Origin: an uncultured Paracoccaceae bacterium
GTDB taxonomy: Bacteria; Pseudomonadota; Alphaproteobacteria; Rhodobacterales; Rhodobacteraceae
Direction: 5' to 3'
DNA length: 64,000 bases
Assembly: GCA_947500135.1 (NCBI GenBank)
Contig: CANMQX010000002.1
Span: 558,001 to 622,000, forward strand
The notes beneath the pieces were generated by a model. It worked only from the letters and a program-made list of their open reading frames with translations, was not told where the DNA came from and made no database searches. A program made the translations under genes and the position numbers. This document shows, in pieces, positions 1 through 8,873 of this stretch (position 1 is its first letter; each line of letters opens with the position of its first letter).

Positions 1-1
1 C

Positions 2-1045
2 GGACGGCCGCGACCCGATGATCGGGGCGTAATTTCCTATCCAAACTATCAGGTCGTCGTTGCGCAGCGGGATGACACAATCCGGGGCATTGCGATCCGC
101 CTTGGTTTAGATGCTGATGAGCTTGCTGAGTATAACGGGATTGAACCCGACGTGATCCTGCGCCGTGACGAGATCATCGCCCTGCCCGGCCGCGTCCCGG
201 AGCCTTCTACGGGAACCGGTCAGCCTTTGGATGTGGCCGCCGTGGCCACAACCGCGCTTGACCGTGCCGATGCGAATGGGGGTGTCACAACCACCCCGCT
301 TGATCCTGTCACGCCAGCTGCAGCCCCAGCCGCCGCCCCACAACCGGCCCAAGGCGGGGCGGAGCCGATACGACATCAAGTTGCACGCGGCGAAACTGTC
401 TTTGCACTCTCGCGGCTTTACAAGGTGCCTGTACGCAGCATTGCGGAGTGGAACGGACTTGATTCAGAATTCACCGTGCGTGAAGGACAGTATCTGCTGA
501 TCCCGCAAGCCGGGGCAACCCCAGTTGCGGCCGCACCACAACAAGTAACGGCGCCGGGTGCGGGAACCCAAACACCTGTTCCCCCCAGTGCAACAACACC
601 GCTGCCAGACGAGACACCTTCAGCGCCACTTCCAGTGACCGCGATCCCAGACGCGCCAGACATTGGCACAACAGCGCCAACACCGGCATCGTCCGGCGCG
701 CGTTTCAGCCGTCCGGTCGAAGGCAGCATCATTCGCGCATATGCACCCGGACGTAATGAGGGCATCGATATTGGTGCGGCGGCTGGCACACCGGTCAAGG
801 CGGCGGATGCGGGCAGTGTTGCCGCAGTCACAAACAACACCAGTGGCGTCGCGATTGTTGTGGTCAAGCATAATGATGGGTTGCTGACAGTTTATACAAA
901 TATCGACGATTTGGCTGTCTCAAAGGGTGACAATGTCACGCGCGGACAGACAATCGGGAAAGTACGGGCTGGCGATCCTGCCTTCCTGCATTTTGAAGTG
1001 CGGCAAGGGCTGAAAAGCGTTGACCCGACCAATTATCTGCCCTGA
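2..1045 (+). CDS. NlpD-like LysM/LytM (M23) protein, 5' end missing
   Basis: The frame is open from the window edge, so the start lies outside. Two LysM peptidoglycan-binding modules are visible: one before base 190 (ending in the IIALP type) and one at about 365-510 (IRHQVARGETVFALSRLYKV type). A Pro/Thr/Ala-rich linker follows, then a C-terminal LytM/M23 domain from about 705. The peptidase site is degenerate. The HxxxD motif reads N-E-G-I-D (bases 754-768), and the usual HLHFEV reads F-L-H-F-E-V near 983-1000. Loss of zinc and base histidines fits NlpD/EnvC-type proteins, which do not cut peptidoglycan but activate periplasmic amidases during division. Envelope location is inferred from the domains, because the signal sequence is not in the window. 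Confidence 0.85.
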   Translation, partial: GRPRPDDRGVISYPNYQVVVAQRDDTIRGIAIRLGLDADELAEYNGIEPDVILRRDEIIALPGRVPEPSTGTGQPLDVAAVATTALDRADANGGVTTTPLDPVTPAAAPAAAPQPAQGGAEPIRHQVARGETVFALSRLYKVPVRSIAEWNGLDSEFTVREGQYLLIPQAGATPVAAAPQQVTAPGAGTQTPVPPSATTPLPDETPSAPLPVTAIPDAPDIGTTAPTPASSGARFSRPVEGSIIRAYAPGRNEGIDIGAAAGTPVKAADAGSVAAVTNNTSGVAIVVVKHNDGLLTVYTNIDDLAVSKGDNVTRGQTIGKVRAGDPAFLHFEVRQGLKSVDPTNYLP

Positions 1046-1058
1046 CAGACGCCACAAC

Positions 1059-1086
1059 GTAAGATGGGTTTAAACCCATCTTACGA
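1059..1086. terminator. perfect 28-bp palindrome between convergent genes
   Basis: CGTAAGATGGGTTT and its exact reverse complement meet with no spacer, centred on TTTAAA. It begins 13 bp after the LysM/LytM stop and includes the stop codon of the converging DUF815 gene (1081-1083). The position fits a bidirectional terminator, and the A/T centre would supply the loop. There is no long U run on either side, so a factor-independent role is inferred only. Confidence 0.5.
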
Positions 1087-1923
1087 CAAGGCAACGCCGT
1101 GCCTGCCAGCCAGGTCAGTGAAATACTGCCAGGCCACACGGCCAGAACGACTGCCGCGTGTCGCCTGCCATTCTATCGCTTCTGCGCGCAGATTCTGATC
1201 AGATATATCGACACCATAAGCATCGCAATAGCCGCGGATCATCATCAGGTATTCCTCCTGATCACAAGGATGAAACCCAAGCCACAGCCCAAAACGGTCA
1301 GACAGTGAAACCTTTTCTTCGACCGCTTCTGACGGGGAAATCGCCGATGAGCGTTCGTTTTCGATCATATCACGGGGCATAAGGTGGCGCCGGTTCGATG
1401 TCGCATATAGCACGACATTCTCGGGCCGCCCCTCAATCCCGCCATCCAACACGGCCTTGAGCGACTTGTAATGCGCGTCATCATGGCCAAATGACAGATC
1501 GTCACAAAACAGGATGAACCGTTCCTGCACCCCGCGCAGCAGGTTCAGGCAGCGCCCGATGCTGGGCAGATCCTCGCGCTGGACCTCAACGATCTTGAGC
1601 TGGGGGTGATGAGGCGCCAGTGCCCCATGTACTGCCTTGACCAAGCTGGATTTCCCCATACCGCGCGCGCCCCAAAGCAGCGCATTATTGGCCGGTAACC
1701 CTTTGGCAAATTGGGTGGAATTCGCAAGCAGTGTATCTCGTGCTCGGTCAACCCCCACCAACAGATCGACGCTTACGCGGTTTACTGCGTTGACGGCGAC
1801 AAGCCGGTCAGGGTCAGGATGCCAGACAAAGGCTGTCGCACTGCCGAAATCTGGTTTAGGCGCGGAGGCCGGGCTCATCCTGTCCAACGCATCTGCGATA
1901 CGGCGCAAGGTCTTCTTGCTCAC
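1081..1923 (-). CDS. DUF815 family P-loop ATPase
   Basis: 280 residues. Walker A is GARGMGKSS at residues 85-93 and Walker B is FILFCDDLSF at 136-145, followed by an AAA-like sensor region (YATSNRRHL) near 170. This matches the DUF815 family of single-domain AAA-type ATPases, whose biological role is poorly defined; they are predicted to be cytosolic. The start is GTG at 1921-1923, overlapping the tatC stop as GTGA, so it is probably translated with tatC as the last gene of a tatABC operon. Downstream it ends inside a 28-bp palindrome shared with the converging LysM/LytM gene. Confidence 0.85.
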   Translation of the reverse strand: MSKKTLRRIADALDRMSPASAPKPDFGSATAFVWHPDPDRLVAVNAVNRVSVDLLVGVDRARDTLLANSTQFAKGLPANNALLWGARGMGKSSLVKAVHGALAPHHPQLKIVEVQREDLPSIGRCLNLLRGVQERFILFCDDLSFGHDDAHYKSLKAVLDGGIEGRPENVVLYATSNRRHLMPRDMIENERSSAISPSEAVEEKVSLSDRFGLWLGFHPCDQEEYLMMIRGYCDAYGVDISDQNLRAEAIEWQATRGSRSGRVAWQYFTDLAGRHGVALS

Positions 1924-2891
1924 GTTGTCTTGTCCTGTTCGCCTGTGACATCGTCATCGAGGTCACCTTGGATATCAAACAGGCTTTCATTTTCACCAAT
2001 CACCCCGTCCTTGCGTGCGGCGCGATCTTTCTTGCGCTCGACCGCTGCAACAAGATGGATCGACACTTCATAAAGGCCGTAGACCACAACAAAAAGGATC
2101 AGCTGAGTTGTCACATCCGGTGGCGTGACCAAAGCCGCCACAACAAGGATTCCAACCACGGCGTATTTCCGGGTACCGCGCAAGCCACGCGAACTGGCCA
2201 GCCCTGCTGTACCCATCAGCGTCAAAAGCACCGGAAGTTGGAAGCAAACACCGAAGGCCACGATCATCTTGAGCGTGATATCGAGCGTTTCATTCACCTT
2301 GCCGTTAAAGACGATGTCGACACCAGAAGAGGTCGCTGCTGGCAGGCCAAGATCACCGCCTGTCGCACCGGACAGCAATCCCGAACCGTCAGGTGCCGGT
2401 ACGAAATCCGCCATCACGGCAGAGACGAAGGATGGCAGATCCGCAAAACCCAAGAAGAACGCCATCGCCAACGGCACAACCACGTAATGCGCAAACGATG
2501 CGCCCGCGAGGAACAGCAAAGGCGATGCGATAATAAAAGGCAGAAACGCCTGTTTTTCATTGCGGTAAAGGCCCGGCGCTACGAACCGCCAGAGCTGATA
2601 AGCGATGACTGGGAACGAAATGGTGAGCCCCCCGACCACAGAAATGCGGATCAGCGTAAAGAAATACTCTTGTGGTGCCGTATACTGCATCACCGGGTTA
2701 GGGTTACCCAGATTGCGCATCGTGCGTTCAATCGGACCCAGCAGGAAATCCAGCAACATACCCCCGAAGGAAAAGCACAAGATCATCGCAACGAGAAAGG
2801 CGGAGACCGAATAGATCAGACGTGTCCGCAATTCTGCGAGATGTTCGATAAGTGGTGCCGCGCTATTTTCGATCTCGTCCGCGCTGGTCAT
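1920..2891 (-). CDS. tatC: Sec-independent protein translocase TatC
   Basis: Inner-membrane core receptor of the twin-arginine translocase, which exports folded proteins with RR signal peptides. The protein is 323 residues, longer than E. coli TatC (about 258). The conserved N-terminus ([16 protein letters not shown]) and the first periplasmic region ([13 protein letters not shown]) are clear, as are the hydrophobic segments expected for six membrane helices. The extra length comes partly from a Gly/Ala-rich insert around residues 160-200 ([15 protein letters not shown]) in a periplasmic loop, and partly from a charged C-terminal tail. It overlaps tatB by ATGA (2888-2891) and the DUF815 gene by GTGA. 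Confidence 0.97.
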   Translation of the reverse strand: MTSADEIENSAAPLIEHLAELRTRLIYSVSAFLVAMILCFSFGGMLLDFLLGPIERTMRNLGNPNPVMQYTAPQEYFFTLIRISVVGGLTISFPVIAYQLWRFVAPGLYRNEKQAFLPFIIASPLLFLAGASFAHYVVVPLAMAFFLGFADLPSFVSAVMADFVPAPDGSGLLSGATGGDLGLPAATSSGVDIVFNGKVNETLDITLKMIVAFGVCFQLPVLLTLMGTAGLASSRGLRGTRKYAVVGILVVAALVTPPDVTTQLILFVVVYGLYEVSIHLVAAVERKKDRAARKDGVIGENESLFDIQGDLDDDVTGEQDKTT

Positions 2892-3310
2892 TTGTCAGCC
2901 TTCGGTGTCTCGGTCGGGGCATCATTCGCCGTCGGCGTCTCTGCGGCTTCGCGCGCTTGCCGATCAGTAGCAGCCTTTGCCATCGCGTCGCTCATCTTTT
3001 CTTTCATGGCTTGGCGTTCTTCTGACAGAGCCTGGGTGGCAGGGCCCTTGGTCATGCCGGTTGCTTCTTTGATCTTGTCAGTCCCGAACTTCGCAGGGTT
3101 GGAGGCAGCCTTAATTGTCGATGAAATGTCGCGCACGCCGCTTTCATCCGCAGCCGCATTCATTGCCCGCGAAAACTCGCGCGCCATCCCCCGCGCCTTG
3201 CCTGTAAACTCGCCCATGGTACGGAAAAGTCCGGGAAGATCCTTGGGACCGATGACAATCAATGCTACGATCCCCACGACCATCATTTCGCTCCAGCCAA
3301 GGCCAAACAT
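2888..3310 (-). CDS. tatB: Sec-independent protein translocase TatB
   Basis: 140 residues. A single N-terminal membrane helix ([21 protein letters not shown]) is followed by the conserved GPKDLP hinge and an amphipathic helix, then a long Ala/Lys/Glu-rich cytosolic tail that is variable in the family. TatB binds TatC to form the substrate receptor. The ATG at 3308-3310 has AAAGGAC upstream. The gene sits 23 bp after tatA and overlaps tatC by four bases, giving the standard tatA-tatB-tatC order. Confidence 0.95.
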   Translation of the reverse strand: MFGLGWSEMMVVGIVALIVIGPKDLPGLFRTMGEFTGKARGMAREFSRAMNAAADESGVRDISSTIKAASNPAKFGTDKIKEATGMTKGPATQALSEERQAMKEKMSDAMAKAATDRQAREAAETPTANDAPTETPKADK

Positions 3311-3333
3311 GCGTATCGTCCTTTATGGCAGGA

Positions 3334-3546
3334 TCAGGCTTTGTCTTTTTCGTCTTCGGGCGTCACGTCACGCGCGTCGGCCATGCTGTCTTCCAGCTCC
3401 TTCTTGCCATCATCCACACCGCGTTTGAACGCCGTGATCCCTTTGCCAACTTCGCCCATCAGGCTCGAAATTTTTCCGCGCCCAAACAGGACCAAAACCA
3501 CAACTGCAATCAGCAGCAGACCGGGAAGGCCAATGTTGTTCAGCAT
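3334..3546 (-). CDS. tatA: Sec-independent protein translocase TatA
   Basis: 70 residues, typical for TatA. The N-terminal helix ([17 protein letters not shown]) is followed by the [17 protein letters not shown] amphipathic segment and a short charged tail. TatA oligomerises to form the translocation pathway. I chose the ATG at 3544-3546 because AGGAG lies six bases upstream; a TTG two codons earlier has no better support. It is the first gene of the tatABC-DUF815 operon. The promoter should lie in the 200-bp divergent gap shared with the WYL regulator. Confidence 0.95.
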   Translation of the reverse strand: MLNNIGLPGLLLIAVVVLVLFGRGKISSLMGEVGKGITAFKRGVDDGKKELEDSMADARDVTPEDEKDKA

Positions 3547-3692
3547 TTTCAACTCCTATCGCGGGGCACAGGCGCCGCACGGTTTGTATCTATTGACCTG
3601 ACAGATAGGGCTGAACTTGCCACATGGAAAGCCGCAAAATGACCAACCTGCGTGTCGCACCCCCCTTTTTTGCAAGGAAATTACAACTCTTG

Positions 3693-3708
3693 TGACAATA
3701 AGTTGTCA
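3693..3708. promoter_or_regulatory. candidate operator for the WYL regulator
   Basis: The inverted repeat TGACAA-TAAG-TTGTCA (6-4-6, perfect) lies 45 bp before the WYL-regulator ATG. Its right arm overlaps a tandem direct repeat of TTGTCAG (3703-3709 and 3710-3716). It lies in the divergent tatA/regulator gap, where an autoregulatory site is expected. That the regulator binds here is inferred from position and symmetry. Confidence 0.45.
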
Positions 3709-3753
3709 GTTGTCAGAAAAATGGCAATACTTGCTCGAATCGAAAGGATACCG

Positions 3754-4443
3754 ATGCGCCGCGCGGACAGATTGATGCAACTCATCCAGATTTTGCGCGA
3801 CGGCACCTTGCATAAGGCCGCCGATCTGGCCGCGGCGACGGATGTGTCCTTGCGCACGATCTATCGCGATATGGAAACGCTGGCCGCCTCTGGCGTACCC
3901 ATCGAAGGCGAGCGTGGCATTGGATATCGCGTTATCGCCGCCATCACCCTGCCCCCGCTGAACCTGACCATGACCGAGGTTGAAGCGTTGCATCTTGGCC
4001 TTAAGGCTGTCGGACAAGGCGGGGACGCTGAATTGTCTGTCGCTGCCGCCGCCCTATCGGCCAAGCTCGATGCCGTCATGCCAGAAGATCGCAGCAGCGC
4101 ACCGACTGGATATGGGTTTGCCGTCTATCCGTTTGCCGATGCAGCCCGCAGTTTTCAGCATCTTCCGACGATCCGGCAAGCCATTCGCACAAGACAGAAG
4201 CTTGAATTGTCGATACATGATCAGATCAGGATCGTCCGCCCCTTGCAGCTTGACTACTGGGGCAGGCTTTGGACATGCGTCGTATGGTGTGAAACGACCA
4301 AAGGGTTTGACGACATTCGGATCGACGAAGTCACCACATTGCGCATTCTGCCCAGTCTTTTTGTTGATGAACCGGGAAAATCGCTGCGCGATTTTAATGC
4401 CGATCGGGCGAAAACCAACGCGCAGGCGCCACTAAAGGCCTGA
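3754..4443 (+). CDS. HTH/WYL-domain transcriptional regulator (YafY type)
   Basis: 229 residues from the ATG at 3754, which has AAAGGA five bases upstream; earlier in-frame starts add a tail unlike the family. An N-terminal winged helix-turn-helix (MRRADRLMQLIQ through DVSLRTIYRDMETL) recognises DNA. The C-terminal half contains the WYL region, here degenerate around RPLQLDYWGRLWTCVVWCE, which in this family binds a ligand or nucleic acid. Target and ligand are unknown. A perfect inverted repeat in its upstream region suggests autoregulation. Its last 50 bp overlap the 3' end of the converging PhyH-like gene. Confidence 0.88.
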   Translation: MRRADRLMQLIQILRDGTLHKAADLAAATDVSLRTIYRDMETLAASGVPIEGERGIGYRVIAAITLPPLNLTMTEVEALHLGLKAVGQGGDAELSVAAAALSAKLDAVMPEDRSSAPTGYGFAVYPFADAARSFQHLPTIRQAIRTRQKLELSIHDQIRIVRPLQLDYWGRLWTCVVWCETTKGFDDIRIDEVTTLRILPSLFVDEPGKSLRDFNADRAKTNAQAPLKA

Positions 4444-5140
4444 AATAGGCGATCATACGCCCTTCGGGATCATCCGCCCCTTCCCATGCAGTCACCCCAT
4501 GCAACAAATGTCGATGCAGCAGGATCGCCTGCCCCGGTACGGCTTGGATCAAGACACGCTCGCACCTGGCAAAGACCTCCTGCCGCGCCATCTGATAGAT
4601 ATCGGTGACATCGAGATCGCCGTAAGAGTCGGGTTCGACACCTTGATAGGCCCGCCTGAACGCATCTTGCATGATCAGGTAACTGCCTTCCCAGACAACG
4701 AGCGGACTGGCGCGCACCGCATTCAGCGGGAAGCCCAGAATGAACCCGTGCGGTTCGCGCAGATGCCGCCGCCGCTGCTGCCCCTCGGGCAACAGCCCAT
4801 CCACATGGGCGGCATCGCGCAAACGCCGGTAGCGATGCGCGCCGTCACTTTCGTCAGGGTCTTTCCTAGGATAGCCGGGGAAGATGACGGATAGCTGGGC
4901 GCGGTGCCACGTCGCTGGCGGGACGATGTGGTTTTCCCAAGTTCCGGTCAGTGGCACCTGGCCGATACTGCCATCTGCCGCATTAGGCAGCGCATCAACA
5001 CCGACATACCACGTACCACCATGCCGCCGTTCAACCGGGCCGCGCAGGACATCGCGCGCAACGTCATAAGCTGCCTTGGCCCATGTCGCGACGCATGCCT
5101 CACTGTCAAAAACATGGTAGCCTTTGGTTTCGTTCATCAA
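4394..5140 (-). CDS. PhyH-like 2-oxoglutarate/Fe(II) oxygenase (putative)
   Basis: 248 residues. The facial triad expected of phytanoyl-CoA-dioxygenase-like enzymes can be placed: H112-V-D114 (AAHVDGLLP), a distal H214 (HLLHGVTAW), and R228 or R234 (GRMIAYFRP) for 2-oxoglutarate. The spacing fits the double-stranded beta-helix fold. The substrate is unknown. The start overlaps the dusA stop by four bases (5137-5140), so it is probably co-translated with dusA. The 3' end runs 50 bp into the converging WYL gene. The assignment rests on motifs rather than overall similarity, so family membership is moderately sure and function is open. Confidence 0.65.
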   Translation of the reverse strand: MMNETKGYHVFDSEACVATWAKAAYDVARDVLRGPVERRHGGTWYVGVDALPNAADGSIGQVPLTGTWENHIVPPATWHRAQLSVIFPGYPRKDPDESDGAHRYRRLRDAAHVDGLLPEGQQRRRHLREPHGFILGFPLNAVRASPLVVWEGSYLIMQDAFRRAYQGVEPDSYGDLDVTDIYQMARQEVFARCERVLIQAVPGQAILLHRHLLHGVTAWEGADDPEGRMIAYFRPLVAPARWFSPDRH

Positions 5141-6186
5141 GCCGCCAGCGCGATTATCTGACGCAATGCTGCTTCGACCACTTCAGGGCCGGCCCCGTCT
5201 GCATGTGCATGTTCTGACAGATACCGCCGCCAGCCCCGCGCGCCCGGACGGCCCTGAAACAGCCCCAGCATGTGGCGGGTGACCTGATGTAGACGCCCCC
5301 CATCGGCAAGATGGCTTTCGATGTAAGGCAACATAAGCAGCACGACATCTTCCGCCTGACGATCACGGGGGTGCCCGAAAATGCGGGCATCAACATCCAG
5401 TAAGATATCAGAAGGGTTATGGTAGGCCGCGCGCCCAATCATCACCCCATCCAAGCCCTTTTCCAAAAAGCCAGCCGCCACATCCAAACTTGTGACACCG
5501 CCATTCACCGACAGATGCAAATGCGGGAACAATCCTTTCATCGCGAGGACAAGCTCATAGTCCAACGGCGGGATATCCCGGTTTTCCTTGGGTGACAAAC
5601 CTTGCAACCAAGCCTTGCGGGCGTGGATGGCAAACCGGTCAACCCCGACGGCGCTGACTTGCGCAATGAAATCAGGCAACACGTCATGCGGGTTCTGATC
5701 ATCCACCCCAATCCGGCATTTGACAGTAACTGGTATATCAACCGCATCCAGCATCGCCGCACAACAGCGGGCGACCAACCCCGGGTTTTCCATCAGGACA
5801 GCCCCGAAACTGCCCGATTGCACACGATCTGACGGACAGCCGCAGTTCAGATTGACTTCTGTATAACCAAAATCAGCCGCGATCCGCGCCGCCTGCGCAA
5901 GTTGCGCTGGGTCAGAGCCGCCAAGCTGGAGTGCAACTGGCTGTTCGGCTGCGTCAAATTTCAGCAGCTTTTCCCGATCACCATGGATCACGGCCGGGGC
6001 CGTCACCATTTCAGTGTAAAGCAAGCAATGCTGGCTCATCAAACGATGCAGATACCGACAGTGCCTATCAGTCCAATCCATCATTGGGGCGACGGATAAT
6101 CGTGATGCGCGCTCTAAGTTCGGCTTTTCATGCGGTCTTTTCGAATTCGGCGTTTCACTCACGTGCAGTGTTCCGTTTGGTTTCAT
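5137..6186 (-). CDS. dusA: tRNA-dihydrouridine(20/20a) synthase DusA
   Basis: Flavoenzyme that reduces U20/U20a in the tRNA D-loop using NADPH and FMN. The 349-residue protein shows the TIM-barrel N-terminus SVAPMMDWTDRHCR, the TEMVTAPAVIHGD segment, the catalytic-loop cysteine in NCGCPSDRVQSG (C117), VKCRIGVDD, HARKAWLQGLSPKENR, and the FMN phosphate-binding GRAAYHNP. The first 25 residues are non-conserved, so the start may be slightly internal. It is followed directly by the PhyH-like gene through an ATGA overlap. Confidence 0.95.
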   Translation of the reverse strand: MKPNGTLHVSETPNSKRPHEKPNLERASRLSVAPMMDWTDRHCRYLHRLMSQHCLLYTEMVTAPAVIHGDREKLLKFDAAEQPVALQLGGSDPAQLAQAARIAADFGYTEVNLNCGCPSDRVQSGSFGAVLMENPGLVARCCAAMLDAVDIPVTVKCRIGVDDQNPHDVLPDFIAQVSAVGVDRFAIHARKAWLQGLSPKENRDIPPLDYELVLAMKGLFPHLHLSVNGGVTSLDVAAGFLEKGLDGVMIGRAAYHNPSDILLDVDARIFGHPRDRQAEDVVLLMLPYIESHLADGGRLHQVTRHMLGLFQGRPGARGWRRYLSEHAHADGAGPEVVEAALRQIIALAA

Positions 6187-6377
6187 GCCAGTTTTCGCAG
6201 ATTCCTAGGGCGATGATCGTGTTTCTTATATGGCACGGTGGCCATTGCCAAGAGAACACCCAGAAGAGAGCCGAAGACCTAGCCGGGCCACCCTGGTGTT
6301 CGAGCGCGACAGGATGTTGTTTGTTAGAGGGGCTACGCCTGGAAATGGACGGGAGCGGCAGGGCCAGCGGAACCTGG

Positions 6378-8792
6378 CTACTTCAGCGTTTTTGTACCCC
6401 AGATATCCGACATGTAACCCTTGATCGTCCGATCAGAGGAAAAGAACCCCGCCCCTGCGACATTGCGCAGCGCCAGCCTGTTCCAATGATCTTGGTCGGC
6501 ATAGCTGTGATCAACGTCGGTCTGTGTGGCAAGGTAGCTCTCGAAATCAGATGCCACCAAAAACGGATCGTGGTTCCAGATACAGTCAACCAATCCATTA
6601 TATCGGTCGGTGTCGTCAGGGCTGAACCGCCCTTCGACGATCATTTGCAGGATATCTTGTAGTGGTTGGCTTTCCCGGATCGCTTGGCGAGAATGATCCA
6701 TGACCTGATAGCGTTCTCGAACCTCCCTTGCGGTCATTCCGAACAGAAAGAAATTCTCCGCCCCGACGTGTTCGCGGATTTCGACATTGGCGCCGTCCAA
6801 TGTGCCAATCGTCAATGCGCCGTTCATCGTGAATTTCATATTGCCGGTGCCTGACGCTTCCTTGCCAGCCGTCGAGATCTGCTCTGACAAATCGGTCGCC
6901 GGGATCAACCTTTCAGCCATCGAGACATTGTAATTCGCGGGGTAGACGACCTTGAGCAGGTCGCCCACGACCGGATCATTATTGACTGTTCTCGCCACAT
7001 CATTAATCAGGTGGATAATCTCCTTGGCTGCAAAATATCCGGGCGCCGCCTTGCCACCAAATATCTTGACCCGCGGCGTCCAACCGGCTTGCGGATTGTC
7101 GCGGATGGCCGACCACCGGGCAATCGTTTCGAACAGGTTCAGCAATTGCCGCTTGTATTCATGCATCCGTTTGATCTGCACATCAAACATCGCATCCGGG
7201 TTCAACGTGATACCCAATTGACGCGATACCCAGTTGGCCAAAGCCACCTTGTTCTGCCTTTTGGCCCGCCCAAACGCCGCACGCACGGTGGGGTCATCTT
7301 CATGCACTCCCAACTCAGAAATACGGTTAAAATCGTTTTCCCAGCCCGCACCTATCGCGTCCGTCAGGACTTGCGACAAGGCAGGGTTTGACAGCCGCAC
7401 CCATCGCCGTGGCGTGACGCCGTTTGTTTGGTTCACAATCCGTGCTGGATAAAGCCTGTTAAGCCCGGCGAAGACGGTTTCTTTCATCAACTGTGTATGC
7501 AGCGCCGAGACGCCATTCACATGGGACGCCATGACAAAGGCCAACGTCCCCATATACACCTGATCATGTTTCACGATTGCAAGGTCGTCAGCGCATTTGG
7601 TCGCCGCACGGTGTTCGGTGTCGATCCGTTCAATGATCTGCATATGGCGCGGCAAAACCCGGCCCATCAGCCAAGTCGACCATGTCTCCAGTGCTTCTGG
7701 CAGCAGCGTGTGGTTCGTGTAGTTTAAACAGCCCAAGGTGATCTGTTTGGCGGCATCCCACGTCAACCCGTGTTCATCTACCAACAAACGGATCATTTCC
7801 GGCCCAGCAATTGCGGGATGCGTGTCGTTCATTTGGATCGCAACTTTGTCCGGAAGCAGCGCGAAATCATCATATTCGCTCAAGAACCGGCGCAGAATGT
7901 CCTGCAAAGCGGCCGATGTCAGAAAGAACTCTTGCTTGAGCCGCAATTCCTTGCCGCTATCGGTTGTGTCTTCGGGATAAAGCACCCGGGATAAAGTCCG
8001 CGCCAATGCCTCGGGTGCAGCAGCGGCGGTATGGTCGCCGGAATTGAATTTCCGCAGGTCGAATAACTCTGTTGGATGCGCACCCCATAAACGCAGCGTA
8101 TTCGCCCATTTCCCCTGCCAGCCAACAACGGGCATGTCATAGGCACGGGCATAAACCGTTTCCGATGGATGCCAGTGGAACACACCATCAACGACGTCGA
8201 CATGACCTTTGAAGGGAATAGTGTAGCGCGCCTCTGGCCGTTCGAATTCCCAAGGATGTGGTTGGTTCAGCCAATCCTCGGGATGTTCGACCTGTCGCCC
8301 AGCCTCGAACTTTTGGCGGAAAAGGCCGTGTTCATAACGGATGCCATAGCCGTAAGCAGGACAAGCCAAGGTTGACATGCTTTCCAGAAAACATGCCGCC
8401 AACCGCCCCAATCCGCCATTGCCCAATGCGGCGTCTGGTTCATCTTCGATCACGTCGGCAAGCGCGACACCATCACCCTCCAGTACCGACTGCACCGTTT
8501 CAAACAGGCCGAGGTTCATCATTGCGTCGCCCAGAATGCGGCCGATCAGAAACTCCAACGAAAGATAATAGACCCGCTTGCCTTGCGCCTCGTAGGTCTT
8601 GCGGGTGGCCGCAAACCAAGGTTCGATAATGATATCACGCACACTGTAGCTGACTGCCATGCGCCAGTCATAAAGGCTGGCATGTGGTTTATCTTTGCCT
8701 AATGTATAGGTCAGGTGTTGCATGATGCGCGCACGCAATGCGTCAGCGGACAAATCACTCATCACATTCATCGTCTTAAATACCCTCGTCAT
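6378..8792 (-). CDS. glgP: glycogen phosphorylase
   Basis: Releases glucose 1-phosphate from alpha-1,4-glucan with inorganic phosphate and pyridoxal phosphate. 804 residues from the ATG at 8790-8792, a typical length. Recognisable segments are YYLSLEFLIGR, AALGNGGLGRLAACFLES, MNDTHPAIA, QTNGVTPRRW, KRMHEYKRQLLN and the PLP-lysine region EASGTGNMKFTMNGAL. Internal ATGs at 8771 and 8762 are alternative starts. It is the last gene of the minus-strand glycogen operon. It can drain stored glycogen to Glc-1-P, which the adjacent pgm product converts to Glc-6-P. Confidence 0.96.
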   Translation of the reverse strand: MTRVFKTMNVMSDLSADALRARIMQHLTYTLGKDKPHASLYDWRMAVSYSVRDIIIEPWFAATRKTYEAQGKRVYYLSLEFLIGRILGDAMMNLGLFETVQSVLEGDGVALADVIEDEPDAALGNGGLGRLAACFLESMSTLACPAYGYGIRYEHGLFRQKFEAGRQVEHPEDWLNQPHPWEFERPEARYTIPFKGHVDVVDGVFHWHPSETVYARAYDMPVVGWQGKWANTLRLWGAHPTELFDLRKFNSGDHTAAAAPEALARTLSRVLYPEDTTDSGKELRLKQEFFLTSAALQDILRRFLSEYDDFALLPDKVAIQMNDTHPAIAGPEMIRLLVDEHGLTWDAAKQITLGCLNYTNHTLLPEALETWSTWLMGRVLPRHMQIIERIDTEHRAATKCADDLAIVKHDQVYMGTLAFVMASHVNGVSALHTQLMKETVFAGLNRLYPARIVNQTNGVTPRRWVRLSNPALSQVLTDAIGAGWENDFNRISELGVHEDDPTVRAAFGRAKRQNKVALANWVSRQLGITLNPDAMFDVQIKRMHEYKRQLLNLFETIARWSAIRDNPQAGWTPRVKIFGGKAAPGYFAAKEIIHLINDVARTVNNDPVVGDLLKVVYPANYNVSMAERLIPATDLSEQISTAGKEASGTGNMKFTMNGALTIGTLDGANVEIREHVGAENFFLFGMTAREVRERYQVMDHSRQAIRESQPLQDILQMIVEGRFSPDDTDRYNGLVDCIWNHDPFLVASDFESYLATQTDVDHSYADQDHWNRLALRNVAGAGFFSSDRTIKGYMSDIWGTKTLK

Positions 8793-8873
8793 GGCGGCAT
8801 CGTCCCGGCGCGCCAAACCAAAGCGTCAGCGAGGTTACTATTTCCTCATCCCGCCACATGCGGCAATCTGATG

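Noticed and set aside
1968..3428. A 486-codon plus-strand open frame opposite tatABC
   Set aside because: It lies wholly antisense to well-supported Tat genes, its sequence is Arg/His/Gln-rich with no family features, and it has no ribosome site.
6187..6377. A tRNA or structured RNA in the dusA-glgP gap
   Set aside because: No T-arm consensus or cloverleaf is visible. Only a 7-bp GGTGGCC/GGCCACC repeat about 45 bp apart was found, too weak to call.
5931..6662. A 243-codon plus-strand frame spanning the dusA start and the glgP end
   Set aside because: It is antisense to both genes at its ends, and the composition is not protein-like.
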